Shown: positions 28,576 to 39,480, counted from the stretch's first letter. The stretch: DNA of 64,000 bases from Gulosibacter hominis (GCF_904842695.1 NZ_CAJGWQ010000001.1:1-64000), one strand, 5' to 3'. A program made the numbers and translations. The notes: generated from the sequence alone by a model not told the origin.

Positions 28576-31053
28576 TCAGTCCTGGTTGTCTCCCATTGCA
28601 CCGCCGAGCCAACCTACCGCGCCCTCCAGCGGCATCCCCGAGCCGTCGCGACGACCGAGTTCCTCGGGCAGCTTCCGAATGGCGCCGTCGCGCGCATTTG
28701 CCAGTGGCGGTTCGCCACCGGTCCAGGCAAGCGCCAGCTCAGATTCGCCGGTGAGAAAACGCTGTGCCCGAACGCCGCCGGTCGCGCGGCCCTTCGGCGG
28801 GAAGTCTTCGAGCGCGCTGACCTTTGCTGTGCCATAGGCATCCGTTTCAAAGAGCCCATCGTCGTCGGACACTGGCGCAGCAACGGTAACCACCCGCGCC
28901 CGTTCGGCCGCATCGGCAACGATCACACCGAAGGCAAGCACGCGCGCGCCCGGGGCGAGTTTAATTCCTGCCATACCGCCCGCAGTGATTCCCTGCGGGC
29001 GCACCAGCGATGCGGAATAGCGCAGCAGCTGTGCGTTTGAGGTGATGAACACCAGCTGGGCATCGTCGCCGGCTCGCGCAGCGCCAACAACCTCATCGCC
29101 CGGTTTGAGCGTGATCACCGGCAGATCGGTGTGCTTGCCCCAATCAGCAGGATTGACGCGCTTTACGACACCGTTTTTAGTGCCCAGCGCGAGAGGAGTT
29201 TCACTGCCGAGGGCAACCAACCCCACCACGCGCTCACCGCGGTCGCTAATTCCGAAATAGTCGCGTGCATTCACACCCGCCGACATGATGGTGGATGCGG
29301 CCGGGGCGACCGGTAGTGATGAAGCCACCATCTTGTAGACGCGACCAGCGCTGGTCACCGCAGCAATTTCATCCAATGATGCGCACGAAACCTGCGCCAA
29401 GATGGCGTCATGTTTTGAGCGTCGTTTCGGCGCCGGGAAGAGGTCATTATCGCCGAGGTCGACGCGCAAAATCTTGCCCGAAGTCGATAGCAACACGCGG
29501 GTGGGTTCATTTTTCACCTGCAACGCCTCGGCACTCACGGCCTTTTTCGAGCGCGGCGAGGCAGCCACCGCATCCTCGCTGAGCAGCACCGTGCGGCGCG
29601 GGGTTGTAAATTGATCGGCCACCGATTCGAGCTCGCGTGACACCTGGGCGTGCAATAGCTGCCGATCAGCCAGCAGCGCTTCGAGTTCGGCGATTTCGCG
29701 TGCCAGCTGATCGCGCTCGGCCTCAAGTTCAATGCGCGAAAACTTGGTGAGTCGACGCAACCGCAGCTCGAGGATGTATTCAGCCTGGGCATCCGAAAGA
29801 TCAAAAACGAGCTTGAGTCGCTCACTCGCCTGTGGCGCATCGTCCGATGAGCGGATGATCTGGATCACCTCGTCAATATCGACAATGGCGATCAGCAGGC
29901 CCTCCACCAGGTGGAGCCGCTCACGACGGCGATTGAGACGGAACTGGCTGCGACGACGCACCACATCAACACGGTGGTCGAGATACACCCGGAGCAGCTC
30001 GATCAGCCCGAGCGTGCGCGGTCCGCCGTCCACGAGTGCGACATTGTTGATGTGAAACGAGTCTTCCAGCGGCGTGTGCCGGTAAAGCTGCTCGAGCACG
30101 GCCTCGGGTGCAAAACCGGTTTTTACCTCAATCACCAGGCGCAGGCCGTGGTCGCGTCCGGTGAGATCGTCAACGTTCGAAATGCCGGCGAGCTTTTTTG
30201 ACTGCACGCCCTGCTTGATTTTTTCGATGACCTTCTCGGGGCCGACGCCGTAGGGGAGTTCGGTGATGACGATGCCGCGCCGGCGTGCCGTGATCTGTTC
30301 AATGCTGGCGGTGGCCCGCATTTTGAACGATCCGCGACCGGTTTCGTACGCATCCCGAATGCCGTCCAGGCCGACAATCTGGGCGCCGCCGGGAAGGTCG
30401 GGGCCGGGCAAAAACTCCATCAGCTCGTCGAGTGTGGCGTCGGGCACCTCAAGCAGGTGCCGAGCCGCAGCCACCACCTCACCGAAATTGTGCGGCGCCA
30501 TATTGGTCGCCATCCCCACCGCAATACCGCTGGCACCATTGACGAGCAAGCTCGGCCATGCCGATGGCAATACCGAGGGCTGTTGCAGCGAGTTGTCGTA
30601 GTTCGGCACAAAGTCGACGACATCTTCATCGAGCGATTCGGTGAGCGCCAGGGCGGCCGCGGTGAGGCGCGCCTCGGTATAGCGAGCTGCTGCCGGGCCG
30701 TCATCGAGCGAACCGAAGTTGCCGTGACCGTCCACCAGCGGCACGCGCTGCACGAACGGTTGCGCCAGCCGCACGAGCGCGTCGTAGATGGCGCTATCAC
30801 CGTGCGGGTGAAGTTTACCCATCACATCGCCGACCACACGGGCCGATTTCACGTGACCGCGATCGGGACGCAGTCCCATTTCGGTCATCTGATAGAGGAT
30901 GCGCCGCTGCACGGGCTTGAGGCCGTCGCGGGCGTCGGGGAGGGCGCGCGAATAAATAACCGAGTAGGAATATTCGAGAAATGAGCTGCGCATCTCGGCC
31001 GAGACATCGACATCGTCAATCCGGCTCTCGAATGTGGCAAGGCTCTTACTCAT
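28576..31053 (-). CDS. parC: DNA topoisomerase IV subunit A
   Basis: 825 residues. Features include [20 protein letters not shown], the quinolone-determining region [18 protein letters not shown], and the catalytic tyrosine in [10 protein letters not shown] coiled region (about 430-490) precedes a six-bladed C-terminal beta-pinwheel. It acts with parE, which is 3.6 kb away across the GNAT gene and the ABC operon. The QRDR shows Ser and Asp at the usual positions, with no obvious resistance substitution. Confidence 0.94.
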   Translation of the reverse strand: MSKSLATFESRIDDVDVSAEMRSSFLEYSYSVIYSRALPDARDGLKPVQRRILYQMTEMGLRPDRGHVKSARVVGDVMGKLHPHGDSAIYDALVRLAQPFVQRVPLVDGHGNFGSLDDGPAAARYTEARLTAAALALTESLDEDVVDFVPNYDNSLQQPSVLPSAWPSLLVNGASGIAVGMATNMAPHNFGEVVAAARHLLEVPDATLDELMEFLPGPDLPGGAQIVGLDGIRDAYETGRGSFKMRATASIEQITARRRGIVITELPYGVGPEKVIEKIKQGVQSKKLAGISNVDDLTGRDHGLRLVIEVKTGFAPEAVLEQLYRHTPLEDSFHINNVALVDGGPRTLGLIELLRVYLDHRVDVVRRRSQFRLNRRRERLHLVEGLLIAIVDIDEVIQIIRSSDDAPQASERLKLVFDLSDAQAEYILELRLRRLTKFSRIELEAERDQLAREIAELEALLADRQLLHAQVSRELESVADQFTTPRRTVLLSEDAVAASPRSKKAVSAEALQVKNEPTRVLLSTSGKILRVDLGDNDLFPAPKRRSKHDAILAQVSCASLDEIAAVTSAGRVYKMVASSLPVAPAASTIMSAGVNARDYFGISDRGERVVGLVALGSETPLALGTKNGVVKRVNPADWGKHTDLPVITLKPGDEVVGAARAGDDAQLVFITSNAQLLRYSASLVRPQGITAGGMAGIKLAPGARVLAFGVIVADAAERARVVTVAAPVSDDDGLFETDAYGTAKVSALEDFPPKGRATGGVRAQRFLTGESELALAWTGGEPPLANARDGAIRKLPEELGRRDGSGMPLEGAVGWLGGAMGDNQD

Positions 31054-31110
31054 GTACTACGAATCCTCGATTGCTGAAACGGGCCCGCGGGCTGTGGGAG
31101 ACTAGCCCGA

Positions 31111-32244
31111 GTGAACTCCATCGTATTGACCAGCGCGGAATCTCGGCCCGCACTCGCCGCGGTGATGCCGAATTGTCTGTCAGCGATCCGCGGTGAGACC
31201 GATTCGCTGGGGCTGCCGGCGGTACGTGGTGTGATCGTGATGCTCGTGGACGGGCTCGGCGTGGCCCCGCTGATGGCCCGATCCGGGCACGCTCGACGAT
31301 TGCTATCGGGATGGGATGCGGACGCGACGGCCTTTTCGTTTCCATCCACAACCGCTGCCGGAATCACCCAGCTCACCACCGCGCGCGCCGCTGGTGAACA
31401 CGGCATGGTCGGCTACGAGGTGTGGGATCGGACCTGCGGCGTATTGCGCAATCAGCTCAGCGGCTGGGGGCCGGGGATGGAGCCAGCCAGCTGGCAGCTT
31501 CGCCCCACGGTGTTCGAACAGCTGCGTGGCAGTGGGGTGCGCCCGACGGTGATTTCAGTGGCCGAGTATGCCGACTCGGGGCTGACAAATGCGTCGCTTC
31601 GTGGCGCCCGATTTATTGCGGGTGACTCGATGCGGGAGCGTTGCGAGCTTGCTGCGCGCGTGTGTCGCGCAGCTGGCAACCACCTCGTGTATCTCTATCA
31701 CGCCGAACTCGATCAGGCGGGACACCGCTACGGATGCGGTAGCGACGCCTGGATTGAGCAGCTGGAAGAACTTGACGCGGCCTTCGCGCAGCTGCTCAAC
31801 GAGCTGCCGGACGATATCGGGGTGCTGGTCACGGCCGACCACGGCATGGTTGATATTCCAAAAGAGAACTATCGTGAGTTCAACACCGATCTGCTCGACG
31901 ACGTGGCAGCTATTGCGGGCGAACCGCGACTGCGCCACCTCTACCTCAGTGACCCATCACCCCGGGCGGGTCTTGAGTTCTCCCGGCGGATTGCCGACGA
32001 AGAGGCAGGGCAAGCAGTGGTGTGCACTCGTGCCGAGGCGATCGCCGCGGGATGGTTCGGTGCCGATATTGATCCGCGTGCCGAAGCGCGAATCGGGGAT
32101 GTGCTCGTTGCCGCGACCGCTGAGCTGACCTATCACGCTCCCGGCACCCCCGAATCAAAACGGCGGATGATCGGGCAGCACGGATCAATCACGGATGCCG
32201 AAACGCTCGTACCGCTGCTGCGGCACGGTGCCTTTGCCGGCTAG
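31111..32244 (+). CDS. Type I phosphodiesterase/nucleotide pyrophosphatase family protein
   Basis: 377 residues. Metal-binding VIVMLVDGLG near the N-terminus, the nucleophile-type FSFPSTTAAGI, HAELDQAGHR and TADHGMVDIP match the alkaline-phosphatase superfamily. No signal peptide, so likely cytoplasmic. The GTG start is 58 bases from divergent parC, as often seen in actinobacterial genomes where this gene sits between parC and sepH. Substrate not known. Confidence 0.88.
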   Translation: MNSIVLTSAESRPALAAVMPNCLSAIRGETDSLGLPAVRGVIVMLVDGLGVAPLMARSGHARRLLSGWDADATAFSFPSTTAAGITQLTTARAAGEHGMVGYEVWDRTCGVLRNQLSGWGPGMEPASWQLRPTVFEQLRGSGVRPTVISVAEYADSGLTNASLRGARFIAGDSMRERCELAARVCRAAGNHLVYLYHAELDQAGHRYGCGSDAWIEQLEELDAAFAQLLNELPDDIGVLVTADHGMVDIPKENYREFNTDLLDDVAAIAGEPRLRHLYLSDPSPRAGLEFSRRIADEEAGQAVVCTRAEAIAAGWFGADIDPRAEARIGDVLVAATAELTYHAPGTPESKRRMIGQHGSITDAETLVPLLRHGAFAG

Positions 32245-32295
32245 AACGCCTTTTGCTAACCGCAACTGGCAGGCGGCTGTTGTGTTCGGACCCGG

Positions 32296-33492
32296 TTAAT
32301 CGTCGCTGCGGGTGCCGAAAACGATTTCGTCCCAGGATGGCATCTGAGGGCGGCCCGAACGGCCGCGTCGACCGAGGGATCCGGTGTCGTAGCTGAGCCT
32401 GTTGGTTTCTGAGCCGCTACGAGATTCGTTGGTGCCGTCAGTCGATTCCCGAGCTGCGCGCGAGGCGCCGCGGCTGGCCTCCGAGTCTTCGTCGGCGGCA
32501 TCGTCCGAAGTATCAGGATCGTGCGAAGCAGTGTCCGCGCTCGATTCCTCGGGCGCAGAATCCGCATCCAGTTCGGTGTCTTCATCCAGGCCCGCGAGCG
32601 GAATATCGACCGCGCGGGTGGTGTTGGTGCCGGCCGCCCGGAATGGGGTGACCGTAGCTTCCCGCTCGGGCTCATGCGCTGCTGAAAAATCGTCGACGAA
32701 GTTTTCATCAAACTCATCGTCAACGTATTCCGCCTCTTCGTCATACGGGTCGCTGGCGCGTTCGCCGCGGCGGCGACGCAGCGCATCGAGTAGATCGGCA
32801 GTGTCGAACTGGGTGTTGTGGCGCTGTGCCGCAGCGTCGGTGCTATCGGCTGATTCATCGGTAGATGCCAGTGGAATCACCGCGCTACCGTGGTCGACGG
32901 CACGCAAATGCGGTGCCGAAACGTGTGCCGCGCCATCCTGCTGAGACAGGTTGGTTGCCGCCGGTGAGAGCGGGTCGAGTGACTGGCTTTTGGGGTCGAA
33001 CGCCCACAGTGCATTGCGCTCAACCTCATCGGTGGTGAAATCAATGCCGATGTGCCAGCCCGATTCGGGGTCTTTCCAAGCATCCCAGCGCACGTTTTCG
33101 GCACCAAGCTGCTCGAGTCGCTCGTTAATGGCGGAGCCAAAGGTTGCGCCCTCGCCGGCAAGCGGGTCGATCGATTGCTGCAGGCGCACCGGCACCGCGC
33201 GGGCTTGCTCTACGAGATAACCGCGTTCAGCGAGAATCGGCCCCTCGAAGCGCTCAACGATTTCTTGATCGGCGCCGGTCTGGTTGACCACCTCTCGCAC
33301 GGTGCGGCCAGCCCGGATGAGCTGCTGGATCAGTCGTGGAGGCACCGTCTTGGTCTCGGTCGAGCGATGTGCGGGCTGCGGCCGAAGCGCATTGCGCAGC
33401 GCATCATCGATGACGAGCTGGAAACGTTCGCCCTCAGCGTTGGTTGCAATAACGGCGCCCTGCTCGACGCCCACAAAACGGAGCTCTTGCAC
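32296..33492 (-). CDS. sepH: Septation protein SepH
   Basis: 398 residues. The N-terminal DUF3071 domain (about 1-190) includes MQELRFVGVEQGA, a predicted helix-turn-helix (RLIQQLIRAGRTVREVVNQT) and VRWDAWKDPESGW. The C-terminal half is acidic and Ser/Asp-rich, likely disordered. SepH binds and stabilises FtsZ polymers at the division site in actinobacteria. Antisense frames in the low-complexity tail are not genes. It is divergent from the DUF4193 gene. Confidence 0.93.
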   Translation of the reverse strand: MQELRFVGVEQGAVIATNAEGERFQLVIDDALRNALRPQPAHRSTETKTVPPRLIQQLIRAGRTVREVVNQTGADQEIVERFEGPILAERGYLVEQARAVPVRLQQSIDPLAGEGATFGSAINERLEQLGAENVRWDAWKDPESGWHIGIDFTTDEVERNALWAFDPKSQSLDPLSPAATNLSQQDGAAHVSAPHLRAVDHGSAVIPLASTDESADSTDAAAQRHNTQFDTADLLDALRRRRGERASDPYDEEAEYVDDEFDENFVDDFSAAHEPEREATVTPFRAAGTNTTRAVDIPLAGLDEDTELDADSAPEESSADTASHDPDTSDDAADEDSEASRGASRAARESTDGTNESRSGSETNRLSYDTGSLGRRGRSGRPQMPSWDEIVFGTRSDD

Positions 33493-33700
33493 TGTGCCTC
33501 CCGGTTCTCAAGCCGTAGCCATACGGATGCCAATGCAGTGATGTTCTCGCCTCTCAAGCGCGGTGCGGTGACATGACCACAGCGCGCCGAAAAATCGTGG
33601 CGGAATCGGGTTGAAGTGCTACTTGAGAGTTTCGCGCTCGACGCGCCGCGAGTCAGCACTTGCGCAATGGTGTAGGTTCGTGCAAAATAGCGCGCCGACG

Positions 33701-33715
33701 GGGAAATGATTTCCC
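33701..33715 (+). promoter_or_regulatory. Short inverted repeat upstream of DUF4193 gene
   Basis: GGGAAATGATTTCCC (33701-33715) is a perfect 7-bp inverted repeat around a single G, about 24 bases before the DUF4193 start in the 246-base sepH intergenic region. A CAAAAT with TTGCGC 17 bases upstream (33660-33665) could be a promoter. Role unproven. Confidence 0.35.
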
Positions 33716-33738
33716 GGGTAACCGAAATTTGGATGGTA

Positions 33739-34035
33739 ATGGCAACCGACTACGACGCGCCCCGAAAAGGCGAAGAAGATAACGACTCGATCGAGGCTCT
33801 CAAAGAGCGAGTGCCGCAGTCGAGCTCTCATAACGTTGACATCGACCAGGGCGATGGCGTGCACGGCTTCGACCTCTCCGACGCCGATCTCTCGGACGTC
33901 GAGCTGGAGACGGTCGTAATTCCGCCGCAGGTGGATGAGTTCACCTGTATGGAATGTTTCCTGATCAAGCACCGCTCGCAGCTTTCGCCGCAGTCGACCG
34001 AGGGCAATCCGATCTGCAACGACTGCGCCTTCTAA
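33739..34035 (+). CDS. DUF4193 small zinc-ribbon-like protein
   Basis: 98 residues from the ATG at 33739 (MATDYDAPRKGEE). An acidic N-terminal half is followed by FTCMECFLIKHRSQ and a terminal CNDC, a Cys-x2-Cys pair arrangement that could hold zinc. This is the DUF4193 family, encoded near sepH and dut in actinobacteria. The upstream in-frame ATG at 33733 is an alternative. Function unknown. Confidence 0.9.
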   Translation: MATDYDAPRKGEEDNDSIEALKERVPQSSSHNVDIDQGDGVHGFDLSDADLSDVELETVVIPPQVDEFTCMECFLIKHRSQLSPQSTEGNPICNDCAF

Positions 34036-34083
34036 CGAGGCCTGTAGCCCAAGTATTTTTCGCGCGGTTGTGGCTGTCAGTGG

Positions 34084-34539
34084 CTAGCGCTGCTGTACGG
34101 CCGCAGCCGCGCGTTTGAGTTCGCGCTGCAGCTCGACAGGGCGGCGAGTGGAGAACAACCAGTAGGGCACGGGGTCGAGCGGGTCGCTGATTTCAACCCG
34201 TACCGATAGCGGAGCCCAACCCCGCAGGCAGGTCCAGGCGCGCGCATCCAATTCTGGACCGGCGGCCATGCGGGCGCGATCACGGTCGGCGTAGGCTGTC
34301 ACGTCACCGATGTGGCGAAGCGGCACCCGTGCCGAGCCGACGCGCAGGGTTGTCGAATCGATTTCGATAACTGGCGATGACAGCCACAGCATGAGACAGA
34401 TCCCCAGATAGCAGGCGACTGCCAGGATGATCCCGACCGTGGCATTGATCGGCCAAAAGACGATGAGTACGGCCGGGATCACCATCGCGCTCACCAAGAA
34501 GGCGAAGATGGTCGGGGTTACTCGTTCTCGAAATCGCAC
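34084..34539 (-). CDS. DUF3093 membrane protein
   Basis: 151 residues with two hydrophobic helices (about 10-60) and a cytoplasmic domain with EIDSTTLRVGSARVPL and WTCLRGWAPLSVRVEI, as in DUF3093. It lies between DUF4193 and divergent dut, matching the usual actinobacterial order. Function unknown. Confidence 0.9.
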   Translation of the reverse strand: MRFRERVTPTIFAFLVSAMVIPAVLIVFWPINATVGIILAVACYLGICLMLWLSSPVIEIDSTTLRVGSARVPLRHIGDVTAYADRDRARMAAGPELDARAWTCLRGWAPLSVRVEISDPLDPVPYWLFSTRRPVELQRELKRAAAAVQQR

Positions 34540-34630
34540 ACTTCCATTGTGGGCGGATGCATCCGTGCAGATGCTGAATGACAGTCACCACTCGTGCCGC
34601 CTCGGGATGCAGACACGGTAACCTCGAGCT

Positions 34631-35086
34631 ATGACCGAATCATTCGATATCCCCTTTACCGGGACGCAGCCAGTTCAGGCGCATCCGGGCGATGCCGGTG
34701 CGGATCTGGTCTCGGCGATTTCACTGACGCTCGCGCCGGGGGAGCGCGCACTGGTGCCCACGGGTACGAGTGTTGCGCTGCCGGATGGCACGGTCGGTTT
34801 GGTGGCCCCGCGCTCGGGGTTGGCGGCCAAACACGGCATCACCATCGTGAATGCTCCGGGGATCATTGATTCCGGCTACCGTGGCGAGCTCAAGGTGTGT
34901 TTGCTCAACACCGACCACCGCGAGGCATATGAGATCGCAGCCGGCGACCGCATCGCCCAGCTGCTAGTGCTGCCCATTCCGCAAATCACGTATCGAGCGG
35001 TGACCGAGCTGCCAAGCGGTGAGCGTGGCGATGCTGGCTTTGGTTCGAGTGGATATGGCCAGCGCACCGTAACCGAGGCCGAGTAG
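34631..35086 (+). CDS. dut: Deoxyuridine 5'-triphosphate nucleotidohydrolase
   Basis: 151 residues; homotrimeric dUTPase that converts dUTP to dUMP and pyrophosphate, keeping uracil out of DNA and supplying dUMP for thymidylate. Motifs: DAGADLVS (motif 1), APRSGLAAKHGI (2), GIIDSGYRGELKV (3), GDRIAQLL (4), and the C-terminal RGDAGFGSSGYG arm (5). All are intact. DUF3710 follows 32 bases later, so an operon is likely. Confidence 0.97.
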   Translation: MTESFDIPFTGTQPVQAHPGDAGADLVSAISLTLAPGERALVPTGTSVALPDGTVGLVAPRSGLAAKHGITIVNAPGIIDSGYRGELKVCLLNTDHREAYEIAAGDRIAQLLVLPIPQITYRAVTELPSGERGDAGFGSSGYGQRTVTEAE

Positions 35087-35118
35087 TTTGAAAACAGCAA
35101 ATTTGCAGGAGAGGTTTC

Positions 35119-35928
35119 ATGGGACTTTTTGATTTTTTCAAGCGTGAAGAGCCCAGGGCAAAGGCTGATCGCCTCGTCCTCGACGATGAGGAAGAACTCG
35201 AGGTCGAAGACGAACTCGAGGTCGAAGAAGGGCTGCGCGATAAAGAGGCACCCGAAGACCGCGAAGAGAACGGCCCTTTTGATGAGGCTGATGACCATGA
35301 GGCCGGCAACGTTATCGACTTCGGAGCGATTCGGATTCCGGTGGTAGAGGGGCTCGGGCTGCGGCTTGAAGTGCAGGAAAAAACCAAGCGTCTGGTCGCA
35401 ATTGCACTGGATTATGGTGAATCGAGCGTGCAGGTGCAGGCATTTGCTACCCCGCGCTCGTCGGGACTTTGGGCTTCGGTGCGGGAACAGCTCGTCGAAC
35501 AGCTCGCCAAACAGGGCGGCACGGCTGAAGAGCGTGAAACTGATCTCGGTACCGTGTTGCACGCCAAGGTTCCGGTGATTGCGGGCGGTAAGCCTGAGCG
35601 GCGAGTCGAGTTCATCGGCGTCGACGGTCCCCGCTGGTTTTTGCGCGGGGTCATTACCGGGCAGGCAACGGTCGATGACGAGGCTCGTGACAAGCTCTAT
35701 GAGATCTTCCGCGGGCTAACGGTTGTGCGCGGTGCACATCCGGTGCCGCCGCGTGATCTGCTGCCGCTGCAGGTGCCCGAGGCGATGGCACAGCAGATGG
35801 CAGCGGCACAGGCTGCAGCACAGCAGCAGCAGGCAGCACCGCCCACTCCTGAGCAGCGCACGGCTCAGCTCGCACAGCAAAAAGTTCGGGAACAACTGCT
35901 CAAACAGCAGAACGGCGGCGAAAAATAG
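35119..35928 (+). CDS. DUF3710 family protein
   Basis: 269 residues. The N-terminus MGLFDFFKR is followed by a highly acidic stretch with a duplicated LEVE segment encoded by an 18-base direct repeat near 35194-35229. The middle domain has GSTAEE-like loops, FIGVDGPRWFLRG and GAHPVPPRDLLPL, typical of DUF3710. The tail is a Gln/Ala helix (QQQQAAP). Function unknown; linked by synteny to dut and DUF3159. Confidence 0.93.
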   Translation: MGLFDFFKREEPRAKADRLVLDDEEELEVEDELEVEEGLRDKEAPEDREENGPFDEADDHEAGNVIDFGAIRIPVVEGLGLRLEVQEKTKRLVAIALDYGESSVQVQAFATPRSSGLWASVREQLVEQLAKQGGTAEERETDLGTVLHAKVPVIAGGKPERRVEFIGVDGPRWFLRGVITGQATVDDEARDKLYEIFRGLTVVRGAHPVPPRDLLPLQVPEAMAQQMAAAQAAAQQQQAAPPTPEQRTAQLAQQKVREQLLKQQNGGEK

Positions 35929-36728
35929 TGCCCACCGACCCGCAACCGCGCAACTCGGCAGATACGGCGTCAGGGTCGTCTACTGCCGAGTCGGTGGCGA
36001 AGTCAACGAGCACTGCGACTCGTGAGCAATTGCGCGACAAGCTCACCGACGCGGCCCGTAGCAGCGCAATTGGCAAGGCTGCGGACGGCGAGCTGAGCGG
36101 GAAGCAGGTGCTCGAAACATTTGGTGGCTGGTTCGGGATTGTCGAGGCCATCGTTCCGAGCCTGACATTCGTTTTGCTTTTCCGGTTTGTTGGTGAGCTG
36201 GGTGTGGCAGTTGCCGTACCGGCAGCGCTTGGGGTGCTGGCGATCATTGTGCGGCTGGTGATGAAACAGCCGGTCGGTGGTGCGGTTGCGGGGCTGTTCG
36301 GGATGGTCGTGAGCGGCCTTATCGCAGTCGCCACCGGTCAGGGGGTCGATTATTTTGTGCTCGGCCTTTGGATCAACGCCCTGTGGACTGTCGGACTTGC
36401 GGTTTCGATCGCTTTTGGTTGGCCGCTGATTGGTGTGGTGGTTGGGCTGCTGTGGCCCGAGCTCGCGCACTGGCGGCGATCGCGTCGGCAGCGACTGTGG
36501 ATGCACGGGCTGACCATCATGTGGATGGGTGTGTTTGTCATCCGGTTGCTGGTGCAGGTACCGCTCTATCAGGCCGGAGCGGTTGAAGCGCTCGCTACTG
36601 CGCGCATCGTGATGGGTGTGCCGCTGTACGCGCTTGCCGTGATTCTCAGCGTCGTCCTGGCTCGACTGTGCGCCCGTCGTGCCGCCAAACCCAGCAAAAC
36701 GTCATCAGCCAATATCAACACCCGATAA
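35928..36728 (+). CDS. DUF3159 membrane protein
   Basis: 266 residues with a polar N-terminus of about 65 residues, then LETFGGWFGIVEAIVPS and about six membrane helices. DUF3159 proteins are small multi-pass proteins of unknown function. The GTG start overlaps the DUF3710 stop by one base, implying coupling. acnA follows after 43 bases, with an operator-like palindrome between. Confidence 0.92.
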   Translation: MPTDPQPRNSADTASGSSTAESVAKSTSTATREQLRDKLTDAARSSAIGKAADGELSGKQVLETFGGWFGIVEAIVPSLTFVLLFRFVGELGVAVAVPAALGVLAIIVRLVMKQPVGGAVAGLFGMVVSGLIAVATGQGVDYFVLGLWINALWTVGLAVSIAFGWPLIGVVVGLLWPELAHWRRSRRQRLWMHGLTIMWMGVFVIRLLVQVPLYQAGAVEALATARIVMGVPLYALAVILSVVLARLCARRAAKPSKTSSANINTR

Positions 36729-36730
36729 GA

Positions 36731-36748
36731 TATCTTGATATCGAGATA
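36731..36748 (+). promoter_or_regulatory. Palindromic operator candidate upstream of acnA
   Basis: TATCTTGATATCGAGATA is an 18-bp inverted repeat with one mismatch, ending 23 bases before the acnA ATG. It lies in AT-rich sequence between DUF3159 and acnA. The symmetry suits a dimeric MarR- or TetR-type repressor; I cannot name the factor. Confidence 0.55.
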
Positions 36749-36771
36749 AATCCGATCGAAGGAGTATCCGC

Positions 36772-39480
36772 ATGAGTGCAGTGAACACCTTCGGTGCAAA
36801 AGACGTACTGAACGTCGACGGCACCGATTACGAGATCTATCGCATCGACAAGGTTGCCGGCCACGACAAGCTGCCCTTCAGCCTGAAGGTGCTGCTTGAA
36901 AACCTGCTGCGCACCGAGGACGGCGCGAACGTCACCGCAGAGCAGATCAAGGCTCTGGGTGCGTGGGATGCGTCGGCTGAGCCCAACACCGAGATTCAGT
37001 TCACTCCGGCTCGTGTGGTGATGCAGGACTTCACCGGCGTTCCCTGCATCGTCGACTTGGCCACCATGCGTGAAGCGGTTGCCGATCTGGGTGGTAACCC
37101 CGAGGCCATCAATCCGCTGGCTCCGGCAGAACTGGTCATCGACCACTCGGTGATCGCCGAGCTTTTCGGCAGCTCGGACGCGTTCGAGCGCAACGTCGAA
37201 ATCGAGTACCAGCGCAATGGCGAGCGCTACCAGTTCTTGCGCTGGGGTCAGACCGCCTTCGATGACTTCAAGGTCGTTCCTCCGGGCACCGGTATCGTGC
37301 ACCAGGTCAACATTGAGTACCTGGCGCGCGTTACCTTCGTGCGCGAGCAGGATGGTGTCAAGCAGGCGTATCCCGACACCCTCGTGGGTACCGACTCGCA
37401 CACCACCATGGTGAACGGTCTGGGTGTGCTCGGTTGGGGTGTCGGCGGTATCGAAGCCGAGGCCGCCATGCTTGGCCAGCCGGTTTCGATGCTCATTCCA
37501 AAGGTTGTGGGCTTCAAGCTCAACGGCACGATTCCCTCGGGTGTGACCGCCACCGACGTGGTGCTCACCATCACCGATATGCTGCGCCAGCACGGCGTGG
37601 TCGGCAAATTTGTTGAGTTCTACGGTGAGGGTGTCGCCCAGGTACCGCTCGCCAACCGCGCGACCATCGGTAACATGTCGCCCGAGTTCGGCTCGACCGC
37701 GGCAATGTTCCCCATCGACGACGAGACGCTCAACTATCTGCGTTTCACCGGCCGCGACGAAGCCCAGGTGCGCCTGGTCGAGGCCTACGCCAAGGAACAG
37801 GGACTGTGGCACAACCCGGCCAATGAGCCCAACTACTCGGAATACCTCGAACTCGATCTGTCGACCGTGGTGCCCTCGATCGCCGGTCCTTCGCGCCCGC
37901 AAGACCGCATCCTGCTCAGTGAGGCCAAGGATGTGTTCCGCGAGACGCTGCCGAAGTTCACCGATGACGACAAGGTTGACGGCATCCCTTCGCGACCCGT
38001 TTCGGTGAACAATGATGACGACACCTTCGTGCTCGACCACGGTCACGTCGGTATTGCCGCGATCACCTCGTGCACCAACACCTCGAACCCCTCGGTGATG
38101 ATGGCCGCCGGTCTGCTCGCGCGCAACGCTGTCGAAAAGGGCCTGCAGCGCAAGCCCTGGGTAAAAACCACCCTCGCTCCCGGTTCGAAGGTCGTTACCG
38201 AGTACTACGAGAAGGCGGGGCTCACGAAGTACCTCGACCAGCTCGGCTTCTACCTTGTTGGCTACGGCTGCACCACCTGTATCGGTAACTCGGGGCCGCT
38301 CGACGCGCCGATTTCGGATGCGATCAACGAGAACGATCTCGCCATTACCGCGGTGCTTTCGGGTAACCGCAACTTTGAGGGTCGCATCAATCCCGACGTC
38401 AAGATGAACTACCTGGCTTCGCCGCCGCTGGTGGTCGCCTACGCGCTCGCCGGCACGATGGACTTCGATTTTGAAAACGAACCGCTCGGCCAGGATGGCG
38501 ACGGTAACGACGTCTACCTGCGCGATATTTGGCCCGACGCTGCCGAGGTGCAGCAGACCATCGAATCGGCAATCGACACCGAAATGTACACCAGCGAATA
38601 CGGGTCGGTGTTTGAGGGTGACGAGCGTTGGCGTTCGCTGCCAACCCCCACCGGTGCCACTTTTGAATGGGATGCGGAATCGACCTATGTGCGCAAGCCC
38701 CCGTATTTCGAGGGCATGGCACTCGAGCCCACTCCGGTCGCCGATATCGCCGGTGCCCGTGTGCTGGCCAAGCTCGGTGATTCAACCACCACCGACCACA
38801 TTTCGCCCGCCGGTTCGATCAAGGCTGACTCGCCAGCCGGCCGCTATCTCGCCGAAAACGGTGTCGAGCGCAAGGACTTCAACTCGTACGGTTCGCGTCG
38901 CGGTAACCACGAGGTGATGATCCGCGGTACCTTCGGCAACATTCGGCTGAAAAACCTGCTGCTGGATGGTGTTGAGGGTGGCTACACTCGCGACTTCACC
39001 CAGGCCGGTGGCCCGCAGTCGTTCATTTACGACGCGGCTCAGAACTATGCCGCGCAGAACACCCCGCTGGTGGTGCTTGCCGGTAAGGAATACGGCACCG
39101 GTTCATCGCGTGACTGGGCTGCCAAGGGCACGCGCCTGCTCGGCGTCAAGGCCGTAATTACCGAGAGCTTTGAGCGTATTCACCGCTCGAACCTGATCGG
39201 CATGGGCGTTGTTCCGCTGCAGTTCCCCGAGGGGCAATCTGCGCAGTCGCTGGGCCTTGACGGCACCGAGGAGTTCGCGATTACCGGTCTCACGCAGCTC
39301 AATGAGGGCGTCACCCCGAAGACCGTGCACGTGGTGGCTACTCCCACCGCCGACTCGCCCGAGGGTAAAGAGCCGGTCGAGTTTGACGCGGTAGTGCGCA
39401 TCGACACGCCGGGTGAGGCTGACTACTACCGTAACGGCGGCATCCTGCAGTACGTGCTGCGGTCGCTGGTACAGAAGTAG
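36772..39480 (+). CDS. acnA: Aconitate hydratase
   Basis: 902 residues of the AcnA type. Interconverts citrate and isocitrate through a [4Fe-4S] cluster. Cluster cysteines: [14 protein letters not shown] and [12 protein letters not shown]. Substrate loops [16 protein letters not shown] and the swivel domain are complete. GGAG lies about eight bases before the ATG. It is followed by a strong hairpin, so it is probably its own transcription unit, controlled through the palindrome upstream. Confidence 0.97.
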   Translation: MSAVNTFGAKDVLNVDGTDYEIYRIDKVAGHDKLPFSLKVLLENLLRTEDGANVTAEQIKALGAWDASAEPNTEIQFTPARVVMQDFTGVPCIVDLATMREAVADLGGNPEAINPLAPAELVIDHSVIAELFGSSDAFERNVEIEYQRNGERYQFLRWGQTAFDDFKVVPPGTGIVHQVNIEYLARVTFVREQDGVKQAYPDTLVGTDSHTTMVNGLGVLGWGVGGIEAEAAMLGQPVSMLIPKVVGFKLNGTIPSGVTATDVVLTITDMLRQHGVVGKFVEFYGEGVAQVPLANRATIGNMSPEFGSTAAMFPIDDETLNYLRFTGRDEAQVRLVEAYAKEQGLWHNPANEPNYSEYLELDLSTVVPSIAGPSRPQDRILLSEAKDVFRETLPKFTDDDKVDGIPSRPVSVNNDDDTFVLDHGHVGIAAITSCTNTSNPSVMMAAGLLARNAVEKGLQRKPWVKTTLAPGSKVVTEYYEKAGLTKYLDQLGFYLVGYGCTTCIGNSGPLDAPISDAINENDLAITAVLSGNRNFEGRINPDVKMNYLASPPLVVAYALAGTMDFDFENEPLGQDGDGNDVYLRDIWPDAAEVQQTIESAIDTEMYTSEYGSVFEGDERWRSLPTPTGATFEWDAESTYVRKPPYFEGMALEPTPVADIAGARVLAKLGDSTTTDHISPAGSIKADSPAGRYLAENGVERKDFNSYGSRRGNHEVMIRGTFGNIRLKNLLLDGVEGGYTRDFTQAGGPQSFIYDAAQNYAAQNTPLVVLAGKEYGTGSSRDWAAKGTRLLGVKAVITESFERIHRSNLIGMGVVPLQFPEGQSAQSLGLDGTEEFAITGLTQLNEGVTPKTVHVVATPTADSPEGKEPVEFDAVVRIDTPGEADYYRNGGILQYVLRSLVQK

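Noticed and set aside
36715-38046. 443-codon minus-strand open frame over acnA
   Set aside because: Antisense of acnA; no recognisable motif.
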